NCBI GenBank assembly: GCA_964502705.1
Contig: CAZCXZ010000002.1
Coordinates: forward strand, 1-64,000
Length of the DNA: 64,000 bases
Origin: Berkiella sp964502705
GTDB taxonomy: Bacteria; Pseudomonadota; Gammaproteobacteria; Berkiellales; Berkiellaceae
Direction of reading: 5' to 3'
Part shown: piece after piece, positions 18,641 through 28,035 of the stretch
How positions within the stretch are numbered: the stretch's first letter is position 1
Layout: every line of letters starts with the position of its first letter
Made by a program: the position numbers and the translations under genes
Notes under the pieces: generated by a model
The model's input: only the letters and a program-made list of their open reading frames with translations
What the model was told of the DNA's origin: nothing
Database searches by the model: none

Positions 18641-19920
18641 CAGAATTTGGCAGCTGCCGTTAACCAATACTTACGAGTATCGGCATAACCATATTCTTTT
18701 CGTCCGCTAAAATCTGCGTATTCAATTCCTAGGAAATAGTTCTTAAACAGTGGGCGTTTAATCCCAAAATCCCACTCATGTCCGAAAGTATCACCACCGG
18801 TTTGTGCTTTGAAATGATGGTAGGTTGCTTCAACAACTACTTCCCACGCAGTCACTTGTAAAGTTGCATACAAATCTTTTAAACCATCATCCGGTGTACG
18901 TGTAAATTTGCCAGCATAACCGTTGAATTCGTGCAGACTTGCAAAGGGTGTTTTAAACGCCTTGCCGACAGCTCTATCATCACCACCTAATACTTCCAGT
19001 CCACCACTTAAATCCAAGAACAGCCAAGTGAACCCACCATTAAGGTGATAGTAATTAGCATTGTAATCAACCGGATTAGGGTTCTTAGAATTTTGTCTTG
19101 CATATTCCATAACGCTGTAGAGCGTGAAATCGGCAAAAGGATAATCACCCTCATAGCGTAAGCCATAAGTGTTAGCGGAGAAATTAGGGAAATCAAAGTC
19201 GTGAATTAAATAACCGTAAGCAATAAATTCACCAAAAGGGAACACGGTTGCTGAGATGTTGATCAAATGAGAGGTATTGGCTCGTTGTGGAAAATAAGCA
19301 CTTTGATTACCTTGATAGATGGTATTCACTTGATCGATGTAAGCATAAAATAATTCAACATTCGTTAATGAGCGGTTGACAAGGCTTACTGCATCATAGG
19401 TTTTAGGCATTTGTCGGAAATCAGAAGTGCCCACAAAACGCTCGTTATCCAAGTTGATATTTTGACGTCCAAAAAGGATCTGTGTATCTGGGATGCCATC
19501 GAATGCAATTAACGCTTGCACCAAGGCTGTGCCTTTAGGGTCTGGGATCATGGCGTAGTGTATTTTAGAAGGGCTCGTGTTGCTGCCGCTATTGTGATGA
19601 TTATTAAAATAAGAAGTTACATTATTGAAATCAAGCAAGCCATAAACATGATAAAAAGGCGCCGTATTATAGGTTAAACGGGTCGAGAGCGTGCTTGCTC
19701 GGCCAGGAAAATCAGGGTCTCTTGCCAATTGTGGCCAGCTTTTGTCGTTAACTTGTTCTTGTCTGAAACGCAATTTCAAGGAAGTATCGCCTTGAAAGAA
19801 GATATCTTCCAAGCAATTCGCTTTTCCTTCTGGCGTTTGAATTTCAGTTGTATAAAAACCCATGCTTAATGCAGGATAGGTTAATGCGAGTGCCATTAGG
19901 CGAGTTGTCATTTTTTTCAT
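18637..19920 (-). CDS. Outer-membrane beta-barrel protein, alginate-export-like
   Basis: This is a 427-residue predicted beta-barrel with an N-terminal signal peptide (MKKMTTRLMALALTYPALSMG). Its sequence alternates short hydrophobic strands with polar turns and contains an LKLRFRQEQVNDKSWPQLARDPDFPGRAS-like opening (only part quoted in pattern: LKLRFRQEQ, then a RASTLSTRLTY strand). GRQNINLDNERFVGTSDFRQ and a TYDAVSL strand resemble the alginate-export/OprE-type barrel family. The C-terminus is KFC: the usual terminal aromatic residue is penultimate and Cys is last, which is unusual for a BAM signal. A GGGGA Shine-Dalgarno precedes the ATG. The substrate is unknown. Confidence 0.72.
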   Translation of the reverse strand: MKKMTTRLMALALTYPALSMGFYTTEIQTPEGKANCLEDIFFQGDTSLKLRFRQEQVNDKSWPQLARDPDFPGRASTLSTRLTYNTAPFYHVYGLLDFNNVTSYFNNHHNSGSNTSPSKIHYAMIPDPKGTALVQALIAFDGIPDTQILFGRQNINLDNERFVGTSDFRQMPKTYDAVSLVNRSLTNVELFYAYIDQVNTIYQGNQSAYFPQRANTSHLINISATVFPFGEFIAYGYLIHDFDFPNFSANTYGLRYEGDYPFADFTLYSVMEYARQNSKNPNPVDYNANYYHLNGGFTWLFLDLSGGLEVLGGDDRAVGKAFKTPFASLHEFNGYAGKFTRTPDDGLKDLYATLQVTAWEVVVEATYHHFKAQTGGDTFGHEWDFGIKRPLFKNYFLGIEYADFSGRKEYGYADTRKYWLTAAAKFC

Positions 19921-20107
19921 TTTTTCCCCGTAAGAACAACACGGTGTAGGGTTACAGCAGCTGTCAATAATAATGATTGGCTTACCAGATATCCAGTATT
20001 TTACACCGTATGCTCTACTGTTTTGCCAAACTATCCGATTAATGGATTGGGACTATTCTATTCAGCTCCGACTACTTATAAACTATTGGACTAACATTAG
20101 GCTGTAA

Positions 20108-21298
20108 ATGAAGACAGACATCATGAGTTCATACGGGCGCATACTGAGTGCAGACAGTGAAGCGCTATTTCGCAAACATGTCGTCGACTATTTAGAAGAC
20201 AGTGGCTTTACCATGTATGAAGCAAAAGATGGTGAAGAAGCGATGACCATATTTCGCGATAAAAAACCTGATCTCGTGCTCAGTAGTTTGGCTATGCCTG
20301 GTATGAATGGATTAAAGCTACTTGAATCGATTAAACGAGAGTCGCCCGAAACACCGGTTGTTATCGTTGCTGATTCGCACGATACCGATGATTTAATTGA
20401 AGCATTGCGTTTAGGCGCTCAAGATTATGTACTAAAGCCGGTTGTGAATATGACGGTGCTTGAGCATGCGGTATGTCGAGCATTAGAAGGTGGGCGTCTG
20501 GTTACGGAAAATAAAAAATACCGTGAAGAGCTCGAAGCGAAAAATATTCAGCTAGCGCAAAGTTTAGAGACACTCAAAGAAGATCAAGAAGCAGGCAAAA
20601 GTGTTCAGCAACAACTGCTGCCAAAACAAGAGATGGAATTTCAATCATGTCATTTTACGCATCGAATGGTTCCTTCACTCTATCTCAGCGGTGATTTTAT
20701 TGATTACTTTGAAATCAATGATGACAAAATTGCTTTTTATATAGCAGATGTTTCAGGGCATGGTGCATCTTCAGCGTTTATTACCGTGTTACTCAAGAGC
20801 TTTATTGAGAAAATGGTTTTAAATTATGAAATGGAATATGACGATCATATTTTACATCCCGAGAAAGTTTTAAAATTACTGAGTGATGAAATACTAAAAG
20901 TGAAACTCGGAAAATATTTAACAATGGTTTATGGTGTTATTGATACCACACAGAATATGCTCTTTTATAGTATTGGGGGACATTGTCCTAATCCATTATT
21001 ATGGGATGGCGAACAAAGTTCATTTCTACCTGGCAGAGGTTTTGCAGTAGGCATCTATAAAGGTGCGGAATATGAACAGTATCAGCATCCTTTAAAAGAC
21101 TCGTTTGGTATCGCGATGTTTTCTGATGGCATTTTTGAAATCATGAAAGGCAAGGACATGGCTGAAAAGGAAGCAGAGTTGCTTTCATTAATGAAAATTC
21201 CCGACATCAGCGTTGAGAAGATGTTATCAGCGCTGGGTGTGGGACTTGAGGCGAGCTATCCCGATGATATTTCTTTGTTAATGGTGCGTAAGGGTTAA
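20108..21298 (+). CDS. Pseudo-receiver plus PP2C-type (SpoIIE/RsbU-like) phosphatase
   Basis: This is a two-domain regulator. Residues 10-125 are a response-regulator receiver fold, a helical linker spans about 125-180, and residues 185-396 are a PP2C-type serine phosphatase of the SpoIIE/RsbU class. The phosphatase metal ligands look intact: SGDFID, the DVSGHG motif, FSDGIFE and PDDISLL. The receiver is degenerate: the phosphoacceptor position is Ser60 (VLSSLAMPG where VLLDLxMPG is expected), one Asp of the acidic pair is Ser17 and the switch Thr is Ala, although the KP Lys remains. It resembles HsbR of Pseudomonas but lacks a kinase domain. Its expected substrate is the STAS protein encoded 2 bases downstream. 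Confidence 0.88.
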   Translation: MKTDIMSSYGRILSADSEALFRKHVVDYLEDSGFTMYEAKDGEEAMTIFRDKKPDLVLSSLAMPGMNGLKLLESIKRESPETPVVIVADSHDTDDLIEALRLGAQDYVLKPVVNMTVLEHAVCRALEGGRLVTENKKYREELEAKNIQLAQSLETLKEDQEAGKSVQQQLLPKQEMEFQSCHFTHRMVPSLYLSGDFIDYFEINDDKIAFYIADVSGHGASSAFITVLLKSFIEKMVLNYEMEYDDHILHPEKVLKLLSDEILKVKLGKYLTMVYGVIDTTQNMLFYSIGGHCPNPLLWDGEQSSFLPGRGFAVGIYKGAEYEQYQHPLKDSFGIAMFSDGIFEIMKGKDMAEKEAELLSLMKIPDISVEKMLSALGVGLEASYPDDISLLMVRKG

Positions 21299-21300
21299 AT

Positions 21301-21798
21301 ATGCAAACTTATCCAATTTTATATCTCAATAAAAAAGATTTTTTTGTATTAAAGCTGATTGGTGAGTTGCGATTTAATATTGCACCAACCTTAGAAAACG
21401 TATTGAAGCTATGTAACCCGTATGAAGCGCAAAAGGATATTTTAATCGATATGTCGCAAACCACCATGGTTGATAGCACCGTATTAGGGACGTTGTTGAA
21501 TTTCTTCTTAGCAGAAGAACATCGTCACCTGTTCACGCAGGAGCCACCCAGCATTGTTTGTAATAACGATGACATAAAACGAATTTTAAGAGATATCGGT
21601 TTTACACAGCTATTTAAAGTAAAGGAATACGATGAAAGGTTGGCAGATATCTGGGATGAATATACGATGGTTGAAGAGAGTACTGTTGAGAAAGGCGTGA
21701 TCGAAGAATGTATTCGTCATTCCCATTTAACGTTAAGCCAACTACATCGTCCTCGGTCAGATATGGACTTAGTGGTAAGAACCCTAAAAGATAAATAG
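21301..21798 (+). CDS. STAS-domain anti-sigma-factor-antagonist-like protein
   Basis: This is a 165-residue protein with an N-terminal STAS fold (residues 5-105) of the SpoIIAA/RsbV/HsbA kind. The phosphorylation loop reads MVDSTVLGTLL, matching the family DSSGLG pattern with Ser then Thr, so a phosphorylatable residue is kept. A 60-residue C-terminal extension of unknown role follows, which is longer than in simple anti-anti-sigma factors. It starts 2 bases after the phosphatase stop with AAGGG upstream, so the pair is cotranscribed. Its dephosphorylated form should bind an anti-sigma factor or another partner. No RsbW-like kinase is encoded in the window. Confidence 0.85.
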   Translation: MQTYPILYLNKKDFFVLKLIGELRFNIAPTLENVLKLCNPYEAQKDILIDMSQTTMVDSTVLGTLLNFFLAEEHRHLFTQEPPSIVCNNDDIKRILRDIGFTQLFKVKEYDERLADIWDEYTMVEESTVEKGVIEECIRHSHLTLSQLHRPRSDMDLVVRTLKDK

Positions 21799-21834
21799 CA
21801 ATAGCAACTTTGTATGTTGGAGTAATAAGTTATT

Positions 21835-24156
21835 ATGGATCAACCAAGCGATTCATCCAAAAATAAAAAGGATAAAGATAAGGATAAGGCTGAAAAACAG
21901 TCAGCAGAAACACCTATTGAAGGTGCTGTTGGCGCAGTTGAAATGGCCGGTAATCTGATCAAAGAGAAGCTAGCGGAAGGCCAGCAGACCGATGATGACG
22001 CAGAGCCGCAATGGAAAGTGCCGCCAGCACACCATATTGCGCATGATCCGCTATTGGGTTGCCTCGTGGTACTCACACGTCTGCAACATAATCCCTTTTC
22101 ACCGGAAACCTTAATTGCAGGTTTGCCATTAGTCGACAATAAATTAACCCCTGAGTTGTTTATTAGAGCTGCTGCTCGTGCAGGGTTGTCGGCACAAATC
22201 GTTTCACGAACCTTAGCCGATATTTCGCCATTGGTGTTGCCAGCCGTATTACTACTTAAAAATCGCCAAGCCTGCATTTTGATCGCTAAAGACGATGCAA
22301 AAGGCACCGCAACCATTATCCAACCAGAATCTAAACAAGGTGAGCGCGTTGTACCGATTGCCGAGTTGGCGAAGCAATATACCGGCTATTCCATTTTTAG
22401 CCGACCAGCTTTTCAATTTGACAAGCGTAGTGACGAAGGCTTCAAAGAAAGACCTAAAAACTGGTTTTGGAGCGTTATTGCAACGACTTGGAAAATCTAC
22501 TCAGAAGTTTTGGTCGCTTCGTTTTTCATTAACGTATTTGCGATTGCTTCTTCATTATTTGTGATGAACGTATACGATAGGGTCGTACCTAACAATGCGA
22601 TGGACACCTTGACCGTGTTATCGATTGGTGTATTCATCGTGTTTACCTTCGACTTTATTATGAAAATGTTACGTGGTTACTTTATTGATATTGCCGCAAA
22701 GAAGACCGACGTGATTTTATCGTCGAATATTTTTGAACAAATGATGGGTATTCGCATGGAGGCACGCCCAGAGTCAGTAGGTAACTTTGCGAACAATTTA
22801 CAACAATTTGATTCATTCAGAGACTTCTTTACTTCAACGACGATCAGCACGCTGATCGACTTGCCATTCGTTCTATTCTTTATCGCCATTATTTTTACGT
22901 TGGGTGGATATATCGTTATTGTCCCCATCTTGTCAGTGCCGTTGGTTATTTTAGTTGGGTTTATGATCCAAGGGCCATTGAATAAGGCAGTCAAAGAATC
23001 TTATCGCTATTCAGGTCAGAAGCATGCGATGTTAATTGAATCGCTCTCAGCCGTTGAGACAATTAAAAGTATTTCCGCTGAAAGCCCTTTACAACGTAAA
23101 TGGGAACATGCCGTTGGGATGGCTGCAAAAATTGGTACGAAAGTGCGAGGCTGGTCATTAACTGCGGTGAGTTTCTCGGTTTATGTTCAACAAGTTGCAG
23201 GCGTGCTGGTGGTGATATTAGGTGTGAACCGGATTGCCGATGGTGATATGACCATGGGGGCGTTGATTGCTTGTACCATTTTAACAGGTCGCGCACTCGC
23301 ACCGTTGTCACAAATTGCAGGATTAATGACACGCTACCATCAATCGGTTGCAGCGTTGCAGTCACTCGATAATGTGATGAAAATGCCAACAGACAGACTA
23401 CGAGGTCGCACACCTTTACATCGTCCGCAGTTAACGGGCGATATCGAAATCAGAGATGTGACATTTAAATATCCACGTCAGCAAGTGCCTGCGCTCAGCA
23501 ATATTACCTTTAGCATTTCACCTGGTGAAAAGGTGGGTATCATTGGTCGAATTGGTTCAGGTAAAACCACGATTGAAAAATTGATATTAGGCTTATATCA
23601 AACAACCGAAGGCACCGTGTTGATGGACGGTACCGAAATTAGCCAATTAGATCCGGCTTCAATGCGTCGTAATATTGGCTATGTACCTCAAGATGTCATT
23701 TTATTTTATGGCACAGTTAAAGAAAATATCACCTACGGTGCCCCTTTTGCAGACGATGTTTCTGTACTAAGGGCAGCTAAAATTGCCGGCGTCACCGATT
23801 TTGTATCAAAGCACCCACAAGGTTTTGATATGCCAGTAGGGGAACGTGGTGAAAAGCTTTCAGGTGGTCAAAGACAAGCCGTGGCAATTGCCCGTGCTTT
23901 GATTTTGGATCCACCCATCTTGGTGTTAGATGAACCGACCAACATGATGGACAATCGCACAGAAGAAATTTTCAAAAATCAGCTAATTGAAGCATCTAAA
24001 GGAAAAACACTATTGCTGGTCACACATAAAGGCTCATTACTATCACTAGTTGACCGCTTAATTTTGATGGATGGCGGTAAAGTGATAGCAGATGGTCCAA
24101 GAGATTTAGTTTTAAAGGCACTAGCCGAGGGGAAGTTGCACTCACATGCGCGATAA
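21835..24156 (+). CDS. lapB: Type I secretion ABC exporter, LapB type (peptidase-like domain without catalytic Cys)
   Basis: This is the inner-membrane ATPase/permease of a type I secretion system. The order is: a charged Lys-rich N-terminus (1-60), a C39-like domain with no catalytic Cys (about 65-190, PLLGCLVVLTRL opening), a six-helix membrane domain (about 215-500), and an ATPase domain with Walker A GRIGSGKT at 571-578, signature LSGGQRQ at 675-681 and Walker B LVLDEP. The degenerate C39-like domain is typical of exporters of large RTX/LapA-type adhesins that keep their C-terminal signal. The adaptor gene overlaps its end by 11 bases. The same strand continues to lapG and lapD, which supports a Lap-type assignment. 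Confidence 0.93.
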   Translation: MDQPSDSSKNKKDKDKDKAEKQSAETPIEGAVGAVEMAGNLIKEKLAEGQQTDDDAEPQWKVPPAHHIAHDPLLGCLVVLTRLQHNPFSPETLIAGLPLVDNKLTPELFIRAAARAGLSAQIVSRTLADISPLVLPAVLLLKNRQACILIAKDDAKGTATIIQPESKQGERVVPIAELAKQYTGYSIFSRPAFQFDKRSDEGFKERPKNWFWSVIATTWKIYSEVLVASFFINVFAIASSLFVMNVYDRVVPNNAMDTLTVLSIGVFIVFTFDFIMKMLRGYFIDIAAKKTDVILSSNIFEQMMGIRMEARPESVGNFANNLQQFDSFRDFFTSTTISTLIDLPFVLFFIAIIFTLGGYIVIVPILSVPLVILVGFMIQGPLNKAVKESYRYSGQKHAMLIESLSAVETIKSISAESPLQRKWEHAVGMAAKIGTKVRGWSLTAVSFSVYVQQVAGVLVVILGVNRIADGDMTMGALIACTILTGRALAPLSQIAGLMTRYHQSVAALQSLDNVMKMPTDRLRGRTPLHRPQLTGDIEIRDVTFKYPRQQVPALSNITFSISPGEKVGIIGRIGSGKTTIEKLILGLYQTTEGTVLMDGTEISQLDPASMRRNIGYVPQDVILFYGTVKENITYGAPFADDVSVLRAAKIAGVTDFVSKHPQGFDMPVGERGEKLSGGQRQAVAIARALILDPPILVLDEPTNMMDNRTEEIFKNQLIEASKGKTLLLVTHKGSLLSLVDRLILMDGGKVIADGPRDLVLKALAEGKLHSHAR

Positions 24157-25534
24157 ATTCTTACAATTACGAGAAGCCGTTAATGAGCTGGCAGTCACCA
24201 AAAAGAAGGCTGAGATCCAAGAGGTTGATGTTGAGTTCATGACCGACTCTAGCGCGGCAATGCTGCAAGGCGTTCCTTTCCGCTATCATCTCATTTTAAT
24301 TGCAGCCGCAGGGTTTTTATTTATTGCCGGTGTTTGGGCAAGTTTTGCAACACTTGATGTGGTTACCGTGGCACAAGGAAAAGTGATCCCTTCACGTAGT
24401 ATGCAGGTCGTGCAAAACTTGGAAGGGGGTATCGTTAAAGATATCCGCGTTAAAGTGGGTGAGGTCGTTGAACGGGGTCAAGTCGTCATGATTATTGACG
24501 ATACGCGTTTCGTTTCGTCAATGAAAGAAGGCGAAGTGCAAACAGATGCCTTGCAAGCCAAAATTGAGCGCTTAACTGCTGAAACATCGGGGGCTCCCTT
24601 AAAGTTCACCAAAAAGCTAGAAGAAGGTGCACCAGATACCGTTAAGAGCGAGCAAAACTTGTATGAAAATCGTAAAAACGAACTTCAAGTAAAACTGAAT
24701 ATTCTTAAAGATGATGTTGAGCAGAAAAAACAAGAATTATCTGGAGCAATGGGTAAGAAAGATCAGATTGAACGTAGCTTAACCTTGGTTAAAAAAGAAT
24801 TGTCGTTAACCAAGCCTTTAGTTGCACAAGGTGCGGTATCTGAAGTGGATGTGTTGCGTTTAGAAAGAACCGTGAATGATTTAGCGGGTGAATTAGAACA
24901 AACGCAATTGTCGATCCCTAAGTTAGAAGCAAGTTTAACGGGCGCACAACGAAAAATTGATGAGCTGTTATTAGGCTTCAAATCAGATGCATTTAAGGAA
25001 CTGAATGCCTCTAAAGCAGAATATGCAAGATTATTTGAAAGTAATAAAGCCGCTGCAGACAGAGTTACAAGAACCATGGTGCGATCCCCTGTTAGAGGGA
25101 CTGTGAACCAGGTCAAAGTGCAAACGATTGGCGGTATCGTTCAGCCTGGTCAAGATTTGATGGATATTGTGCCTTTAGATGAAACCTTACTCATTGAAGC
25201 CAATGTTCGACCTTCAGACATCGGCTTTTTACGACCTGGATTATCGGCAACGGTCAAGATATCTGCTTACGACTTTTCAATTTATGGTGGTCTAAAAGCG
25301 GTGGTGGAGCACATTAGTGCGGATACGATCACTGATGAAAAAGGGAATGCCTTTTACCAAATCCGCGTACGAACAACAGAAGCAAGTTATCTAGTAGGTA
25401 AACATGGCGAACGCCTACAGATTATCCCGGGTATGAGTGCAACGGTTGACATTTTAACCGGCGAAAAGACCGTATTAGAGTATTTACTAAAACCAATTAT
25501 CAAAGCCAAACGCAATGCGATGAGAGAGCGCTAA
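24146..25534 (+). CDS. lapC: HlyD-family type I secretion adaptor, LapC type
   Basis: This is the periplasmic adaptor of the LapB-type exporter. It has a short cytoplasmic N-terminus, one membrane helix (about residues 47-69), a lipoyl half (VVQNLEGGIVKDIRVKVGE), a long coiled coil (about 130-300), the second lipoyl half (TMVRSPVRGTVNQVK) and a C-terminal beta domain. VVQNLEGGIV is the hallmark of HlyD-type T1SS adaptors. The 462-residue length is normal. It overlaps the exporter gene by 11 bases, and the regulator gene follows after 4 bases, so the unit is an operon. Confidence 0.93.
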   Translation: MRDKFLQLREAVNELAVTKKKAEIQEVDVEFMTDSSAAMLQGVPFRYHLILIAAAGFLFIAGVWASFATLDVVTVAQGKVIPSRSMQVVQNLEGGIVKDIRVKVGEVVERGQVVMIIDDTRFVSSMKEGEVQTDALQAKIERLTAETSGAPLKFTKKLEEGAPDTVKSEQNLYENRKNELQVKLNILKDDVEQKKQELSGAMGKKDQIERSLTLVKKELSLTKPLVAQGAVSEVDVLRLERTVNDLAGELEQTQLSIPKLEASLTGAQRKIDELLLGFKSDAFKELNASKAEYARLFESNKAAADRVTRTMVRSPVRGTVNQVKVQTIGGIVQPGQDLMDIVPLDETLLIEANVRPSDIGFLRPGLSATVKISAYDFSIYGGLKAVVEHISADTITDEKGNAFYQIRVRTTEASYLVGKHGERLQIIPGMSATVDILTGEKTVLEYLLKPIIKAKRNAMRER

Positions 25535-25538
25535 GCCC

Positions 25539-26219
25539 ATGATATTGATAGCCTCGTCAGATGTGGAAATGGCCGCGCGTTGGCATGAGCTTCTGGCGAG
25601 TACTTATCCGGTATATGACGTTGATGTGCATGAACGAAGAGCGCTAGACCTTTGTTTGAAAAAAGTCACATTCGATGTGTTGGTAGTCGATCTGCAATTA
25701 TTGGGCGAATCAGGTGTGAATGAGATCGCGAGTTTGCGTGAAATTCAACCTGGCTTGAATATTGTTATCATGGCGCGCGTCCCAGATGAACGTGAAGAGA
25801 TATCCGCGATCATTTTTGGTGCTAAAGCTTACTGTAGTTTTAATATTGAGTTGACTATCCTGCCAAAAGTAATCAAAACCGTCATGGAAAATGAATTGTG
25901 GGTCGATCGTAAGTTTGTTACCCGTTTACTTTCCGAAATCGAAGATATTACACATGCAAAACACCAGGAAGCGCAGCATTTAGATAAAGGCATCTCAACG
26001 ATGACACCCAGGGAATGCGAAATTGCTGCTTTGGTCGCAACCGGATCGAGTAATAGAAAAATAGCCGATCAACTGAGTATTTCAGAGCGAACAGTCAAAG
26101 CACATCTTGGCGTGATTTTTCGTAAAATTGGTATTAGCGATCGACTACAACTGGCCCTATATATGAACCGACATCAGCAACTCTCTACGATTTGGCATGG
26201 CAACAAATCTCCCCGCTAA
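25539..26219 (+). CDS. LuxR/NarL-type response regulator with degenerate receiver
   Basis: This is a DNA-binding regulator embedded in the secretion operon. The N-terminal receiver (1-125) keeps the phosphoacceptor-like Asp51 (LVVDLQL). The acidic pair of strand 1 is Ser6-Ser7, the switch Thr/Ser is Ala79 and the conserved Lys is replaced by Phe101, so normal phosphoryl signalling is doubtful. The C-terminal LuxR helix-turn-helix (about 150-215) is canonical: TPRECEIAALVATGSSNRKIA, then SERTVKAHLGVIFRKIG. Its location between adaptor and channel genes suggests that it controls this locus or the adhesin. It starts 4 bases after lapC. Confidence 0.88.
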   Translation: MILIASSDVEMAARWHELLASTYPVYDVDVHERRALDLCLKKVTFDVLVVDLQLLGESGVNEIASLREIQPGLNIVIMARVPDEREEISAIIFGAKAYCSFNIELTILPKVIKTVMENELWVDRKFVTRLLSEIEDITHAKHQEAQHLDKGISTMTPRECEIAALVATGSSNRKIADQLSISERTVKAHLGVIFRKIGISDRLQLALYMNRHQQLSTIWHGNKSPR

Positions 26220-26521
26220 AAAAATTCTTGTGCACATCACCATCATTCGGTAAGTTCTTAGGAGCTTATTATATGAATCGTAATTTTTTTTAGTTAGCAA
26301 ACAGTGAATACTGTCTAGATAATTAATAATATTTAAATTAATATAGGCTGAATAAATTCCCTTTCATTAGATGGCAGGGTATATTACAAAAGGGTGGACA
26401 TGGTAGCAAACGTGTTCTGTAGCAAAGTAGCTAACCTGCTGTATAGGTTGGTCAATGTATGCAGAGTAACCAAGCTGGTGTCCGAAAGCGTTTATGGATA
26501 GACGGAAGAGCGAACACAGTC
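26220..26521. other. 302-base gap before the TolC-type channel gene
   Basis: I see no gene of normal size here. A strong AGGAG (26260-26264) is followed 8 bases later by ATG at 26273, opening a six-codon frame (MNRNFF) that ends at TAG 26291-26293 inside a T-rich run. It may be a leader peptide or the remnant of a frameshifted start. The rest is AT-rich and probably carries the promoter of the channel gene. Confidence 0.4.
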
Positions 26522-27949
26522 ATGTCAAAAAACAGATTATTAAAAATACTCTTACCTTCAATCGCGTTAACATTTGCCACACAAGCTGATGCATACACCG
26601 TACATGAAGCGGTTGCACATACGCTTGCAACATCTCCTGATTTTTTAATCAGCACGAACGTTCGTGATCAAGTAGATAAACAACTACGCGAAGCTTATGC
26701 AGGTTACTTACCATCTGTCGATTTGACAGCAGGATTAGGACAACAATACACAAACAATTCAACTACGCGTGGCGTTGCCGGTTATAATGGTACAACCCCT
26801 GTTGCCTTAGTTGCGCCTGTTGCTTCGCGTGGTACAACAACCATGGAACGAACAGAATTTGGCTTAACCGCCACACAAATGTTGTTCGATGGTTTTGCTG
26901 TTTATCACGACGTTGAAGGTAACAAGGCTCGTGTACGCGCTGAATCATGGCGTGTTAACGGCAATGCTCAAGATACTGCACTGAAAGTGGTTGAAGCTTT
27001 CTTAAACGTATTACAAAACAGAGACTTGGTAGTGAACACAAGAGAAAATCTTGCCACTATCGAACGTATTTATGGCCAAATTCAAAAACGCAGCGAAGGC
27101 GGTATCGGTCGTAAAGCAGATTTAGACCAAGCTGAAGCACGTGTTGCATTAGCACGCGTTAATCATTTAGCACAACAAGCTTTGTTAAGAGATGCAGAAA
27201 CGGCATTCTTACGCCAAGTGGGTATTCCAGTTCCTTCAAACTTAGAATTACCACAAACACCACAAGGCTTCCCAAATTCTGAAAACGCAGCAGTGGATCT
27301 CGGCTTAAAATGTCACCCTGTTTTACGTGCATCAGTTGAAGACGTTCAAGTAACACGTGAAGAATACAAAGGCACAAGAGCGCCTTTCGTGCCCAGATTG
27401 GATCTCCAATTAGGCCACACACGTAATCATAACGTTGATGGTAACCATGGCGACAGCGATGATAACACCGCAATGTTACGTGCGCGTTGGAACTTGTTCA
27501 AAGGTGGTAAAGATTTAGCAACCATCTGTGAAAAAGCCTCCAAAATGCAAGAAGCACAAGAAGTTTCGAATCGTGCACAACGTCAAGTGGTTGAAACTGT
27601 TCGTTTAGCTTGGAACTTATACTTAACAGCAGACCAACAATTACCACCTTTGAAAGATCACGTTGATTCTTCTATCAAAACGCGTGACGCTTATCAAAAG
27701 CAATTTAATATCGGTCAACGTACTTTGCTTGACTTATTAGATTCTGAAAACGAGTTGTTTGGTGCAAGACAAGATTGGATCCAAGGTCGATACAAACGTA
27801 TCTTAGGTCAGTATCGGGTTATGAATGCGACCGGTGATCTCACCCGCTCAGTCGGTGTGTCCTTACCACGTCAAGCAGAACCTAGAGCGACTGGCGTAAT
27901 GGACGGAGCTATGCGTTTCTTTGACAAAACAAGCACCTTGTTTGACTAA
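26522..27949 (+). CDS. TolC-family outer-membrane channel of the type I secretion system
   Basis: This is the outer-membrane tunnel for the LapB/LapC exporter (LapE role). I choose ATG 26522, which gives a signal peptide (residues 1-23, ending QADA) and a 475-residue protein; a reading from 26459 adds an unlikely charged tail. Two TolC repeats are visible: the first opens YTVHEAVAHTLATSPDFL with KVVEAFLNVLQNRDLV and ARVALARVNH hairpin segments, and the second contains ETVRLAWNLYLTADQQLP and RTLLDLLDSENELFGAR, a T1SS-type TolC signature. Codon use is strongly biased, suggesting high expression. A strong terminator follows. Confidence 0.93.
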   Translation: MSKNRLLKILLPSIALTFATQADAYTVHEAVAHTLATSPDFLISTNVRDQVDKQLREAYAGYLPSVDLTAGLGQQYTNNSTTRGVAGYNGTTPVALVAPVASRGTTTMERTEFGLTATQMLFDGFAVYHDVEGNKARVRAESWRVNGNAQDTALKVVEAFLNVLQNRDLVVNTRENLATIERIYGQIQKRSEGGIGRKADLDQAEARVALARVNHLAQQALLRDAETAFLRQVGIPVPSNLELPQTPQGFPNSENAAVDLGLKCHPVLRASVEDVQVTREEYKGTRAPFVPRLDLQLGHTRNHNVDGNHGDSDDNTAMLRARWNLFKGGKDLATICEKASKMQEAQEVSNRAQRQVVETVRLAWNLYLTADQQLPPLKDHVDSSIKTRDAYQKQFNIGQRTLLDLLDSENELFGARQDWIQGRYKRILGQYRVMNATGDLTRSVGVSLPRQAEPRATGVMDGAMRFFDKTSTLFD

Positions 27950-27974
27950 AGAATACGACTAGATGAAGTATCAT

Positions 27975-28002
27975 AAAAAGAGGGGCAATGCCCCTCTTTT
28001 TG
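27975..28002 (+). terminator. Rho-independent terminator after the channel gene
   Basis: A 12-base stem AAAAAGAGGGGC/GCCCCTCTTTTT with loop AAT lies 25 bases after the stop. It separates the exporter unit from lapG/lapD, which therefore need their own promoter or read-through. Confidence 0.92.
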
Positions 28003-28035
28003 TTTCCAAATAATTCTTGGGACCCTATCTGATAC

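Noticed and set aside
21840..22316. 158-codon minus-strand frame opposite the LapB N-terminus
   Set aside because: It lies wholly inside a well-supported exporter gene and has no family pattern.
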